Below, piece after piece: positions 26,388 to 34,136 of a stretch of 64,000 nt of DNA. Made by a program: the position numbers and the translations under genes. Under the pieces are notes generated by a model that was given only the letters and a program-made list of their open reading frames with translations, had not been told where the DNA came from and did no database searches. The stretch comes from Pseudomonadota bacterium. Lineage in GTDB: Bacteria > Pseudomonadota > Alphaproteobacteria > Acetobacterales > Acetobacteraceae. The stretch is from contig JABBOH010000004.1 in NCBI GenBank assembly GCA_019351895.1, positions 1-64,000 of the forward strand, written 5' to 3'. The first letter of the stretch is position 1. Each line of letters opens with the position of its first letter.

Positions 26388-27335
26388 TCAGAGCTGGTTC
26401 AGCGGGATCTTCAGATAGCGCTGACCGTTGCTCTCGGGCGGGGGCAGTTCGCCCGCGCGCATGTTCACCTGCACCGACGGCAGGATGAGCTTCGGCATGC
26501 CGAGCGTGGCATCCCGCTGCTGCCGCATGCGGACGAAATCGGCTTCCGAGACGCCATCATGCATGTGCACGTTGCTGTGCCGCTCGGCGGCGACCGTCGT
26601 CTCCCAGGCATAGCTGTCGCGCCCCGGCGCCTTATAGTCGTGGCAGAGGAAAAGCCGTGTCGCCTCCGGCAGCGAGAGGACGCGGCGAGCCGAGCGATAG
26701 AGCGTCGCCGCGTCGCCGCCCGGAAAGTCGGCGCGCGCCGTGCCGAAATCCGGCATGAACAGCGTGTCGCCGACGAAGGCCGCGTCACCCACGACATAGG
26801 TCATGCAGGCGGGGGTGTGGCCAGGGGTGTGCAGCGCCACCCCCTGCAGCCCGCCGATGGTGAAGCCTTCGCCGTCCCGGAACAGGTGGTCGAACTGGCT
26901 GCCGTCCCGCTGGAACTCGGTCCCGGCGTTGAAGACCTTGCCGAAGATGTCCTGCACGACGCGGATGTTCTCGCCGATGCCGAGCCGGCCGCCGAGGTTC
27001 TCCTTAATGTAGGGCGCCGCCGAGAGGTGATCGGCGTGGACATGCGTCTCGAGGATCCACTCGACCGCGAGACCCTCGCGGCGGATGAAGGCGACAATCC
27101 TATCGGCGCTCGCGAAGCTGGTGCGACCAGAGGCCGCATCGTAATCGAGCACAGAGTCGACCACGGCGCAGCGCACTGAGCCAGGGTCTCGCACGACGTA
27201 GGACGCTGTGTTGGTGGGCTCATCGAAGAACGCCGTCACCTGCGGCTTGCGCTGCGGCTCCGCGTCGGCCCGGGCCACGATCACCTGCGCGTTGCGCAGG
27301 GCTTCGGCCGGCCCGCTTTCTCCATCGGCTGACAT
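26388..27335 (-). CDS. blh: MBL-fold persulfide dioxygenase-like hydrolase (Blh/ETHE1 type)
   Basis: A 315-residue metallo-beta-lactamase fold protein. Metal ligands are in HVHADH (His98, His100, Asp102, His103), with further ligands in [26 protein letters not shown] and FLCHDY. This is the Blh/persulfide dioxygenase pattern; such enzymes oxidise glutathione persulfide to sulfite during sulfide detoxification. The tail [25 protein letters not shown] is typical. The DUF442 phosphatase-like domain that is N-terminal in other Blh proteins is absent here and instead sits on the SQR gene at 29472. It is divergent from a peroxiredoxin, with a good promoter upstream. Confidence 0.88.
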   Translation of the reverse strand: MSADGESGPAEALRNAQVIVARADAEPQRKPQVTAFFDEPTNTASYVVRDPGSVRCAVVDSVLDYDAASGRTSFASADRIVAFIRREGLAVEWILETHVHADHLSAAPYIKENLGGRLGIGENIRVVQDIFGKVFNAGTEFQRDGSQFDHLFRDGEGFTIGGLQGVALHTPGHTPACMTYVVGDAAFVGDTLFMPDFGTARADFPGGDAATLYRSARRVLSLPEATRLFLCHDYKAPGRDSYAWETTVAAERHSNVHMHDGVSEADFVRMRQQRDATLGMPKLILPSVQVNMRAGELPPPESNGQRYLKIPLNQL

Positions 27336-27364
27336 TGAAAATGCTCCCGGATCTATCTGATCGC

Positions 27365-27409
27365 TGTGACTATCATAAGAACGATATTGACTTTTGTAAA
27401 TTATATAAT
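27365..27409 (-). promoter_or_regulatory. blh promoter with AT-rich palindrome, likely BigR-type operator
   Basis: On the minus strand TTTACA (27395-27400), a 17-base spacer and TATGAT (27372-27377) make a good promoter for blh. Next to its -35 is a perfect ten-base palindrome ATTATATAAT (27400-27409), which lies in the divergent region toward the peroxiredoxin gene and contains a TATAAT on the plus strand. The whole region is strikingly AT-rich against the GC-rich background. AT-rich dyads over promoters are typical operators of BigR-like ArsR repressors, and a bigR-like gene lies 0.7 kb away. Confidence 0.55.
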
Positions 27410-27456
27410 GATCCTGCCCCTCGGGATTGGAACCGCGATGAGGGGCTGTTGCCGAT

Positions 27457-28125
27457 ATGCTGCTAACGGAGACCGACGGACCAATGGCGGGCGCCGCGAG
27501 CGTGCCGCTTCTCAATGCACCGGCTCCCGGCTTCATTGCGCGGACGACGCAGGGCGAACGCTCGCTCGAGGACTATCGCGGGCGCTGGCTGATCTTCTTC
27601 GCCCATCCGGCCGATTTCACCCCGGTCTGCGCGAGCGAGTTCATCGCCTTCTCCCGTGCATACGACCGTTTCCAGGCGCTCGGCTGCGACCTGCTGGGCC
27701 TGTCGGTGGATAGCCTCTTCGCTCACATCGCCTGGATCGCGAGCATCGAGGCCCGCTTCCGGGTGCGGGTGCCCTTCCCCCTCGTCGAGGACCCGTCGAT
27801 GGTGATCGCGCGCGCCTACGGCATGTTGCATCCGGGCGCCCATACCAGCGCGACCGTCCGGGCGAGCTTCGTGATCGATCCCACCGGCATCATCCGCGCC
27901 ATCACCTGGTATCCGATGACCGTCGGCCGCAGCGTCGAAGAGTTGCTCCGGTTGGTCGCGGCCCTGCAGACGAGCGACCGAGCCGAGGTCTTCACCCCCG
28001 AAGGCTGGCATCCGGGCGAGCCGGTCCTGCTGCCGCCGCCACTCCTCGCGGGCGGGACACCGATCCCCGCGCCGACCGGCGGCCACGGCGACTGGTACTA
28101 CAGGCTGGAGGCCCACGATGCCTGA
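27457..28125 (+). CDS. Peroxiredoxin, Prx6-like (1-Cys type)
   Basis: A 222-residue AhpC/TSA-family protein. The peroxidatic cysteine is Cys58 in FAHPADFTPVCASEF; the other cysteine (Cys77) is not in a resolving position, and the long C-terminal domain ending GDWYYRLEA is that of 1-Cys Prx6 enzymes. It reduces peroxides and possibly persulfides. Within this cluster the latter is attractive but is an inference. The start may be ATG 27457 or ATG 27484 (MAGAASVPLL). It is the first gene of the rightward operon, overlapping bigR by eight bases. Confidence 0.9.
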   Translation: MLLTETDGPMAGAASVPLLNAPAPGFIARTTQGERSLEDYRGRWLIFFAHPADFTPVCASEFIAFSRAYDRFQALGCDLLGLSVDSLFAHIAWIASIEARFRVRVPFPLVEDPSMVIARAYGMLHPGAHTSATVRASFVIDPTGIIRAITWYPMTVGRSVEELLRLVAALQTSDRAEVFTPEGWHPGEPVLLPPPLLAGGTPIPAPTGGHGDWYYRLEAHDA

Positions 28126-28579
28126 GAGCGCTGGCGCGGCCGCGGACTTCCTCGCTCAGACCGAGAAGGTTGCCGAGTTGCTCAAGCTGCTCGGCAATCC
28201 GCAGCGGCTGATGATCGCCTGCCTCCTGGCGGAGGGCGAGTTGGCCGTCGGCGAGATTGAAAGCCGGCTCGGCATCCGGCAGCCGAGCCTCTCCCAACAG
28301 ATCGGCGCGTTGCGCGAAGCGGGCATCATCCAGGGGCGGCGCGAGGCAAAGGCGGTGATCTATCATCTCGCCGATGGCCGCGCGGCGGCTCTGCTGACGG
28401 CCCTGCACGAGATCTTCTGCCCGGCAGGCCCGGCAGGCCCGGCGCCCGCACGGCCCCGCTCCGCAGCGGAAGCGGCAACGGCCTCGGGGGGCAGCGCGCC
28501 CTCCGCCTTCCGGCTCTCCGGCGTTGCCTCTTTCGCGCAGCTTCAACCGAGCGAAGCGGGCCGAGGCGGCGCAGCATGA
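28118..28579 (+). CDS. bigR: ArsR-family sulfide/persulfide sensor, BigR/SqrR-like, with extended C-terminal tail
   Basis: A winged-helix ArsR repressor of 153 residues. The HTH region is LAVGEIESRLGIRQPSLSQQIGALREAGII and the wing is RREAKAVIYHL. The two cysteines, Cys35 and Cys101, are 66 residues apart, the same spacing as the redox pair of SqrR and BigR that forms a tetrasulfide or disulfide when reactive sulfur is present and releases DNA. Unusually, about 50 Pro/Ala/Gly/Ser-rich residues follow Cys101, where homologues usually end soon after; this part is encoded by 9-base repeats near 28425. It overlaps the next gene (ATGA). It likely controls this cluster and itself. Confidence 0.88.
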   Translation: MPESAGAAADFLAQTEKVAELLKLLGNPQRLMIACLLAEGELAVGEIESRLGIRQPSLSQQIGALREAGIIQGRREAKAVIYHLADGRAAALLTALHEIFCPAGPAGPAPARPRSAAEAATASGGSAPSAFRLSGVASFAQLQPSEAGRGGAA

Positions 28580-29013
28580 TGGCCTGGACCGTCTATCTCC
28601 AATCCCTCTGCGGCGGCTTGCTCATCGGTGGCGCGGCGGCGCTCTTTCTGCTTCTCGATGGCCGTATCGCCGGGGTCAGCGGTATCCTCGGCAGCTTCTT
28701 CAGCCCTCCAGGGGACGAGGCGCCGACCAACGTCGCTTTCCTGGCCGGCTTGCTGCTCGGCCCCCTCGCCTACGCGCTTTTCGCCGGCCATCTCCCACAC
28801 GTGGACATCGCCGCGGGCGCGGGCGCGGTGATCCTGGGCGGCCTTCTGGTCGGTTTCGGCACGCGCCTCGGCTCCGGCTGCACGAGCGGGCACGGCGTCT
28901 GCGGCCTCGCGCGGCTCTCGCCCCGGTCCATCGCCGCCGTCGGCGTCTTCATGCTGGCGGCGATCGCGACCGTTTTCGTGACCCATCACCTTCTGCCGGG
29001 ACGCATGCCATGA
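28576..29013 (+). CDS. YeeE/YedE family membrane protein (first half, PmpA-like)
   Basis: A 145-residue protein with four hydrophobic segments and the family signature LVGFGTRLGSGCTSGHGVCGLARLSPRS, which holds the cysteine (GCTSGH) proposed to relay thiosulfate or sulfide sulfur in YeeE-type importers. Split two-gene versions, as here with the next gene, accompany bigR operons. It probably moves a reduced sulfur species across the inner membrane; the direction is not clear from sequence. The start at 28576 or 28579 overlaps the bigR stop. Confidence 0.87.
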   Translation: MMAWTVYLQSLCGGLLIGGAAALFLLLDGRIAGVSGILGSFFSPPGDEAPTNVAFLAGLLLGPLAYALFAGHLPHVDIAAGAGAVILGGLLVGFGTRLGSGCTSGHGVCGLARLSPRSIAAVGVFMLAAIATVFVTHHLLPGRMP

Positions 29014-29462
29014 AACCGCTCGCGGGCCTTCTCGCCGGGCTGGTCTTCGGCCTCGGCCTGGCCGTGTCCGGCATGATCGACCCGGCGCGGGTCCTCGGGT
29101 TCCTGGACGTGGCGGGCCGCTGGGACCCAAGCCTTGCTTTCGTTCTCGCAGGCGCCGTTGCGGTCTCCACGGTGAGCGTTTTGGTCGCCCGCCGCCGGGC
29201 GCGCCCGGTTCTCGCCCGGCGCTTCAACTGGCCGCAGGCGACGACCATCGACGGCCGGCTCCTCACGGGCGCCGCGATCTTCGGCATCGGCTGGGGGCTT
29301 GCGGGCTTCTGCCCCGGCCCCGCCATCGCCTCCCTCACGCTCGGCTACGGCAAAAGCGGTCTGTTCGTCGCGGCGATGCTGGCCGGCATGGCGCTATATC
29401 GCGTCACGCCGCAGTCCCGCCCGACGCCGCAGCAACCGGGCCCACAACAAACCGCAAAATGA
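29010..29462 (+). CDS. DUF6691/YeeE-type membrane protein (second half, PmpB-like)
   Basis: A 150-residue partner of the preceding protein. The start is MKPLAGLLAGLVFGLGLAVSGMIDPARVLGFLDV, and the cysteine signature is GIGWGLAGFCPGPAIASL, the counterpart of GSGCTSGH in the first half. There are four hydrophobic segments. Together the halves rebuild one YeeE/YedE fold with two sulfur-handling cysteines. The ATG at 29010 overlaps the stop of the first half. The tail is short and rich in Pro and Gln, possibly cytosolic. Confidence 0.87.
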   Translation: MKPLAGLLAGLVFGLGLAVSGMIDPARVLGFLDVAGRWDPSLAFVLAGAVAVSTVSVLVARRRARPVLARRFNWPQATTIDGRLLTGAAIFGIGWGLAGFCPGPAIASLTLGYGKSGLFVAAMLAGMALYRVTPQSRPTPQQPGPQQTAK

Positions 29463-29471
29463 GCAAACGTC

Positions 29472-31154
29472 ATGGCGTTCAAGAAACTCGATGAAGACTT
29501 CTGGGCTTCGCCGCAGCTGACTGAGGCGGACGTATCCCAGGCCGCTGCGGACGGCATCCGCACCATCATCGCCAACCGCCCGGACGACGAGGAGCCCGGC
29601 CAGATCCCGGCGAGCCGGATGGCGGAGCTTGCAGCCCGGAACGGCATCGCCTTCGTGCATATCCCGATCGTTCCCGGCGGGGCGATGGATGATGCCGTGG
29701 CGCGCATGCACGAAGCATTGACGACGCAGCCCAAGCCGATATTGGGCTACTGCCGAACCGGCACCCGCTCCGCGACGCTCTGGGCGCTGTCGCGATCCGG
29801 CAGCGCGGCGCCCGACGCGCTGATCCGGAAAGCCGCCGATGCGGGCTACGATCTCGCGGGCCTGAAGCCGCGCCTGCGGAGCGTAGAGGGCGACGCGGCC
29901 CGCGCGCCCGCGAAAGTGTTCGACGTCGTCATCGTCGGCGCCGGCAGCGCCGGCATCGCGACCGCGTCCAGCCTGCTCAAGCGCAAACCCGGGCTCTCCG
30001 TCGCCGTCATCGACCCGGCGCAGGATCATTTCTACCAGCCGGGCTGGACGCTGGTCGGCGCGGGCGTGTTTCGCCCGGAGGTCACCCGCCGGCCCATGGC
30101 GCAAGTGATGCCCCACGCCGTCACGTGGCTGCGGAAGGCGGTGACGGGCTTCGCCCCCGAAACCAATGAGGTCGTGCTCGAAGGCGGCGACGCGATCGGC
30201 TACCGGGTGTTGGTGGCAGCCCCCGGGATCAAGCTCGACTGGGCCGCGATCCCGGGCCTGCCGGAGGCACTCGGGCGAAACAACGTCACCTCCAACTACC
30301 GCTTCGACCTCGCGCCCTATACCCACGAGGTCGTCCGGTCTCTCAAGGGTGGGCGAGCGCTTTTTACTCAGCCGCCGATGCCGATCAAATGCGCCGGGGC
30401 GCCGCAGAAAGCGCTCTATCTGTCCTGCGACCAATGGTCGCGCGCCGGGACTTTGCGCGATACGCAGGTCGAGTTCCACAACGCGGGCAACGTGCTCTTC
30501 GGCGTCGCGGCCTATGTGCCGGCCTTGATGAAATACATCGAGCGCTACGGCGTCCATCTCGCCCTCGAATCGAGGCTTGTCGCGGTCGATGGCGCGGCCC
30601 GGGTCGCGACCTTCGAGCGCAAGGCGGCCGACGGATCCATCGCACGGGTCGAACAGCACTTCGACATGCTGCACGCGGTGCCGCCGCAATGCGCGCCGGA
30701 CTTCGTGCGGTCGAGCCCGCTCGCCGGTCCGAACGGCTACATCGAAGTGGACCCGGCAACCCTGCGGCACGTGCGGCATGCCAATGTCTTCGCCCTTGGC
30801 GATGCCTGCTCGACATCGAACGCCAAGACGGCGGCGGCCGCGCGCAAGCAGGCGCCGGTCGTCGCGGTGAACGTGCTGGCGGCATTGGCCGGCAAGGCGC
30901 CTGTCGCCGACTACGATGGCTACGGCTCCTGCCCGCTGACGGTCGAGCGCGGCCGCATCGTGCTCGCCGAATTCGGCTACGGCGGCAAGCTGATGCCGAC
31001 CTTCCCGCAGTTCCTGCTCGACGGCACCCAGCCCACCCGCCTCGCATGGCTGCTCAAGGACCGCATCCTGCCCTGGATCTACTGGCAGGGCATGCTGAAG
31101 GGGCGGGAGTGGCTCGTCGCCCCGCACCTCATCGGCAATGCCGCCAAGACCTGA
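29472..31154 (+). CDS. DUF442 phosphatase-like domain fused to sulfide:quinone oxidoreductase
   Basis: A 560-residue fusion. Residues 1-110 are a DUF442 (TIGR01244) domain with a Cys-x5-Arg loop, CRTGTRSA (Cys94 to Arg99), as in dual-specificity phosphatases. From about 150 comes a type II SQR: FAD-binding VIVGAGSAGIATASSL, then Cys307 in KCAGAPQK and Cys446 in ALGDACSTSNAKTAAA, which match the two redox cysteines of human SQOR. It oxidises sulfide at the membrane, passing electrons to quinone and sulfur to an acceptor. It follows the YeeE pair by nine bases. The same fusion is known in other Proteobacteria. Confidence 0.9.
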   Translation: MAFKKLDEDFWASPQLTEADVSQAAADGIRTIIANRPDDEEPGQIPASRMAELAARNGIAFVHIPIVPGGAMDDAVARMHEALTTQPKPILGYCRTGTRSATLWALSRSGSAAPDALIRKAADAGYDLAGLKPRLRSVEGDAARAPAKVFDVVIVGAGSAGIATASSLLKRKPGLSVAVIDPAQDHFYQPGWTLVGAGVFRPEVTRRPMAQVMPHAVTWLRKAVTGFAPETNEVVLEGGDAIGYRVLVAAPGIKLDWAAIPGLPEALGRNNVTSNYRFDLAPYTHEVVRSLKGGRALFTQPPMPIKCAGAPQKALYLSCDQWSRAGTLRDTQVEFHNAGNVLFGVAAYVPALMKYIERYGVHLALESRLVAVDGAARVATFERKAADGSIARVEQHFDMLHAVPPQCAPDFVRSSPLAGPNGYIEVDPATLRHVRHANVFALGDACSTSNAKTAAAARKQAPVVAVNVLAALAGKAPVADYDGYGSCPLTVERGRIVLAEFGYGGKLMPTFPQFLLDGTQPTRLAWLLKDRILPWIYWQGMLKGREWLVAPHLIGNAAKT

Positions 31155-31181
31155 GCAAAGCCCGCTGAAGGAGAGCGAGAC

Positions 31182-32006
31182 ATGGATCTGCTCCACGGAG
31201 GCTTGGCCGTTCTGTGCGGCGCACTCGTCGGCTTCACGCTCGGGCTGATCGGCGGGGGTGGATCGATCATGGCGACGCCGCTGCTGCTCTACGTCGTCGG
31301 CCTGCCGCCGCATGTCGCCATCGGCACCGGCGCTCTTGCCGTGTCCGCCAATGCCTTTGCCAACTTCGGCGGCTACGCCCGGCAGGGTATGGTGCGCTGG
31401 CAATGCGCCATCCTGTTCTCCATCGTCGGCGTCGTCGGCGCGGCGGGCGGCTCCTTTCTCGGCAAGGAGGTCGATGGGAAGCGTCTGATCTTTCTCTTCG
31501 CGATTCTCATGATCGTGGTGGGCGTCCTCATGCTGCGCCGCAAGGAGAGGCCGGGCGTCGCGACCAGCGGCTCCGGTAGTGGGCATCACGGCGGGGAAAT
31601 CTGCCGCCTGTGGCAACCGGCCGCACGCCACCAATGGCCGCTGCTCGGCACGGGTCTCGGCGTCGGCGCCATGTCGGGCTTCTTCGGTATCGGCGGCGGC
31701 TTTCTCATCGTGCCCGGGCTGCTGTTCGCGACCGGCATGCCCATGATCTGCGCCATCGGCTCGTCGCTGCTCGCGGTCGGCGCTTTCGGCCTGACGACGG
31801 CGATCAGCTACGGCAGTTCCGGCCTCGTCGATTGGACGGTCGCGGCGGAGTATATCCTGGGCGGCTTCGCCGGCGGCATGATCGGCATGGCGCTCACAAA
31901 AAATCTGGCCGGACGCAAGGCCGTGCTCAATCGCGTCTTCGCCGGCTTCGTCTTCGTCGTCGCCGTCTACATGCTGTACCAGAACGGGATCGCCGCCCGG
32001 CTTTAG
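31182..32006 (+). CDS. Sulfite exporter TauE/SafE (TSUP) family protein
   Basis: A 274-residue membrane protein with about eight hydrophobic segments and the duplicated TSUP motif: GFTLGLIGGGGSIMATPLLLYVVG near the N-terminus and GFFGIGGGFLIVPGLLFATGM in the second half. TSUP proteins export sulfite, sulfoacetate or related anions. Placed after SQR and with a persulfide dioxygenase in the same regulon, sulfite export as the end of sulfide detoxification fits well. An AAGGAGAG precedes the start. It is the last gene of the sulfide operon. Confidence 0.9.
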   Translation: MDLLHGGLAVLCGALVGFTLGLIGGGGSIMATPLLLYVVGLPPHVAIGTGALAVSANAFANFGGYARQGMVRWQCAILFSIVGVVGAAGGSFLGKEVDGKRLIFLFAILMIVVGVLMLRRKERPGVATSGSGSGHHGGEICRLWQPAARHQWPLLGTGLGVGAMSGFFGIGGGFLIVPGLLFATGMPMICAIGSSLLAVGAFGLTTAISYGSSGLVDWTVAAEYILGGFAGGMIGMALTKNLAGRKAVLNRVFAGFVFVVAVYMLYQNGIAARL

Positions 32007-32073
32007 CAGGCCGCCTTTGACTCTCCCCGCAGAACCATCCGATGTGCGTGTTCCTCGCCTTCGGAGAACTGCC

Positions 32074-33141
32074 ATGGTCCATGCCCCGCCGCCGCCCGCG
32101 CACAGCCTGCCGCCGATCCGCATCAACCTCTATTCCGACACCCAGACCAAACCGACGCGCGCCATGCGCGAGGCCATGATGGCGGCCGAAGTCGGCGATG
32201 AGCAGAGCGGCCTCGACCCCACGATCAACGCGCTCTGCGAGCGGATGGCGGCGCTGACGGGCAAGGAGGCCGCCATGTTCCTGCCGAGCGGCACCATGTG
32301 CAACGAAGTGGCCATCCTCACCCATTGCCGCCCGGGCGACGCCGTTCTGGCCCATGAAACTGCCCATATCCTCATCGCGGAGGGCGGGGCGCCGGGCGCG
32401 CTCGCCGGCGTGCAGATCACGCCCCTGCGCGGCGCCGACGGCCAGTTCGACGCCGGGACGCTGACCGACGCGATCCTCCCGCGCTCCCGCTACGCCATGC
32501 CGCAGACGCTGCTGGCGGTCGAGCAGACAGCCAATCTCGGCGGCGGCGTGGTCTGGCCGCTCGCAAAGCTGGCCGAGGTCGCGGATATCGCCCACGCGCA
32601 GGGCATGGCGACGCATATGGACGGCGCGCGGCTGATGAACGCGGTCGTCGCTTCAGGCGTGGCCGCCGCCGATATGGCTAAGGGCTTCGACAGCGTGTGG
32701 CTCGACTTCACCAAAGGGCTCGGCGCGCCGCTCGGCGCCGTGCTCTGCGGCTCGGCCCGCTTCATCGACGACGCTTGGCGCTGGAAGCAGCGCCTCGGCG
32801 GGGCGCTCCGCCAGGGCGGCATCTCGGCGGCCGCCTGTCTCTATGCGCTCGACCACCACATCGATCGGCTGGCGGAGGACCATGCCCATGCCCGCCTGCT
32901 GGGCGAAGGGCTGGGCGCCCTCCCCGGCCTTCGCGTGCAGGCGCCGCAGACCAACCTCGTCTATATCGATTGCCGCGAAACCGGCAGCACCGCCGAGACG
33001 CTCGCCCAGCGGCTGCGCGCCGAGGGCGTGCTCATCTCCGTCATGGGCCGCACGCGGCTCCGCGCCTGCACCCATCTCGACCTGAGCGCCGCCGACATCG
33101 AGGAGACCATCGCCGTGCTCGGCCGGCTGCTGCGGGGCTGA
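32074..33141 (+). CDS. Threonine aldolase-like PLP-dependent beta-eliminating lyase
   Basis: A 355-residue fold-type I PLP enzyme of the low-specificity L-threonine aldolase family. Visible are the N-terminal NLYSDTQTKPTRAMREAM, the HETAHI segment, HMDGARLMNAVVAS and the PLP lysine in DSVWLDFTKGLGAPLGAVLCG. It likely cleaves threonine or allo-threonine to glycine and acetaldehyde; related members act on other beta-hydroxy amino acids. The start at 32074 has a GGAG nine bases upstream. A 67-base gap separates it from the TSUP gene, so it may read through from the sulfide operon or have its own promoter. Confidence 0.88.
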   Translation: MVHAPPPPAHSLPPIRINLYSDTQTKPTRAMREAMMAAEVGDEQSGLDPTINALCERMAALTGKEAAMFLPSGTMCNEVAILTHCRPGDAVLAHETAHILIAEGGAPGALAGVQITPLRGADGQFDAGTLTDAILPRSRYAMPQTLLAVEQTANLGGGVVWPLAKLAEVADIAHAQGMATHMDGARLMNAVVASGVAAADMAKGFDSVWLDFTKGLGAPLGAVLCGSARFIDDAWRWKQRLGGALRQGGISAAACLYALDHHIDRLAEDHAHARLLGEGLGALPGLRVQAPQTNLVYIDCRETGSTAETLAQRLRAEGVLISVMGRTRLRACTHLDLSAADIEETIAVLGRLLRG

Positions 33142-33167
33142 ACCGGCCGATCCCCGGGCGGCAAGGT

Positions 33168-33195
33168 TTGCTTCGCACGGCGGTTACGGTATCAG
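33168..33195 (+). promoter_or_regulatory. Putative promoter of the chorismate mutase-hisC-tyrC operon
   Basis: TTGCTT (33168-33173), 16 bases and TATCAG (33190-33195) lie about 33 bases before the chorismate mutase start. The match to the consensus is moderate. The sequence GTTTGC (33166-33171) and GCAAAC (33206-33211) also forms an inverted repeat around it, which could be an operator. No Trp- or Phe-rich leader peptide is seen. Confidence 0.35.
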
Positions 33196-33227
33196 TCGTC
33201 GCCTTGCAAACGACCGGTCAGCCAGCG

Positions 33228-34136
33228 ATGTCGAGTTCTGCCGAAGCCGCTCCCGGCAAGGGGTCTGCTCCCGCTTCCCCCGCCGACAGCCTGCCCGTCC
33301 TCCGGCAGGAGCTTGACGTGCTGGACGACCGCATTCTCGCGCTCCTCATGGACCGCGCGGCAATCGTCGAGCGCGTGGCGGCAACCAAAAGGGGCGGGCC
33401 GCTGCGGCCAGGGCGGGAAGCGGCGATCATCCGCCGCCTGCTCGCGCAGCACGCGGGACCGCTTCCGCCATCGGCCATCGTCCGCATCTGGCGCGAGATT
33501 TTTGCCTCCTCCGTGGCGCAGCAGCAGAGCGTTCTGGTCGCCGTCTGCGACCCTGCGATGGACGGGCGCTTCGCCGCCGCCGCGCGCGAGCATCTCGGTG
33601 CGCTGACGCCGCTGCGGGTGTTTCGCGGCGCCGCCCAGGCAATCGGCGAGGTTGTGGAGGGCCGCGCCGGAGCGGCCATCCTCCCGCTGCCGGGGGAAGG
33701 CGCAGCGGAAGGTGGAACCGGCCCCGAATGGTGGCCGGGTTTGATGCAGCAGCACCACAAGGGCCGCATCCATGTCGTGGCGCGGCTGCCCTTCTGGCGG
33801 AACCGCCCGGAAGGCGCGCCCGCCGTTCAGGCGCTGGTCATCGCAAGCTCCCCGGCCGACCCCTCCGGCGACGACATCTCTCTCATCGCGCTCGAGATGG
33901 AAGCGCAGATCAGCCGGGCCAGCCTCTCCCAGACCCTCACCTCGGCGGGCTTCAAGCCCATCTCGATCCTCCTCAACCGCCCGCGCGGCGCGCCCGTGGC
34001 GCAACTGCTGGTGGAGGTCGAAGGCTTCGTGGCGCTGGACGACCCCCGCCTCGCCCGCATCGGCGGGTTGCAGGCCCCGCCGCTCGTCGTCGGCGCCTAT
34101 GCCGTCGCCGTGGCCGACGAGCCCTCATCCGCATGA
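33228..34136 (+). CDS. Chorismate mutase (AroQ) with degenerate prephenate dehydratase/ACT-like C-terminal region
   Basis: A 302-residue protein. Residues about 22-95 form an AroQ chorismate mutase: [30 protein letters not shown] and [21 protein letters not shown], with the usual Arg, Lys, Asp and Glu residues. The rest resembles the P-protein layout ([16 protein letters not shown], then an ACT-like [28 protein letters not shown] and [16 protein letters not shown]), but the Thr-Arg-Phe dehydratase motif is missing. It likely makes prephenate for the TyrC gene two positions downstream, and the C-terminal part may sense an amino acid. It overlaps hisC by four bases. Confidence 0.8.
   Translation: MSSSAEAAPGKGSAPASPADSLPVLRQELDVLDDRILALLMDRAAIVERVAATKRGGPLRPGREAAIIRRLLAQHAGPLPPSAIVRIWREIFASSVAQQQSVLVAVCDPAMDGRFAAAAREHLGALTPLRVFRGAAQAIGEVVEGRAGAAILPLPGEGAAEGGTGPEWWPGLMQQHHKGRIHVVARLPFWRNRPEGAPAVQALVIASSPADPSGDDISLIALEMEAQISRASLSQTLTSAGFKPISILLNRPRGAPVAQLLVEVEGFVALDDPRLARIGGLQAPPLVVGAYAVAVADEPSSA

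Noticed and set aside
27387-27409. Plus-strand promoter TTGACT/TATAAT for the peroxiredoxin gene
   Set aside because: The two boxes are only 11 bases apart, too close for a sigma-70 promoter; the true start site needs other elements.
29394-32126. A 910-codon antisense open frame across the SQR and TauE genes
   Set aside because: The high third-position GC of the sense genes keeps the opposite frame free of stops. The translation has no known domain, is rich in Arg, Gly and Asp, and the sense strand has clear enzymes.
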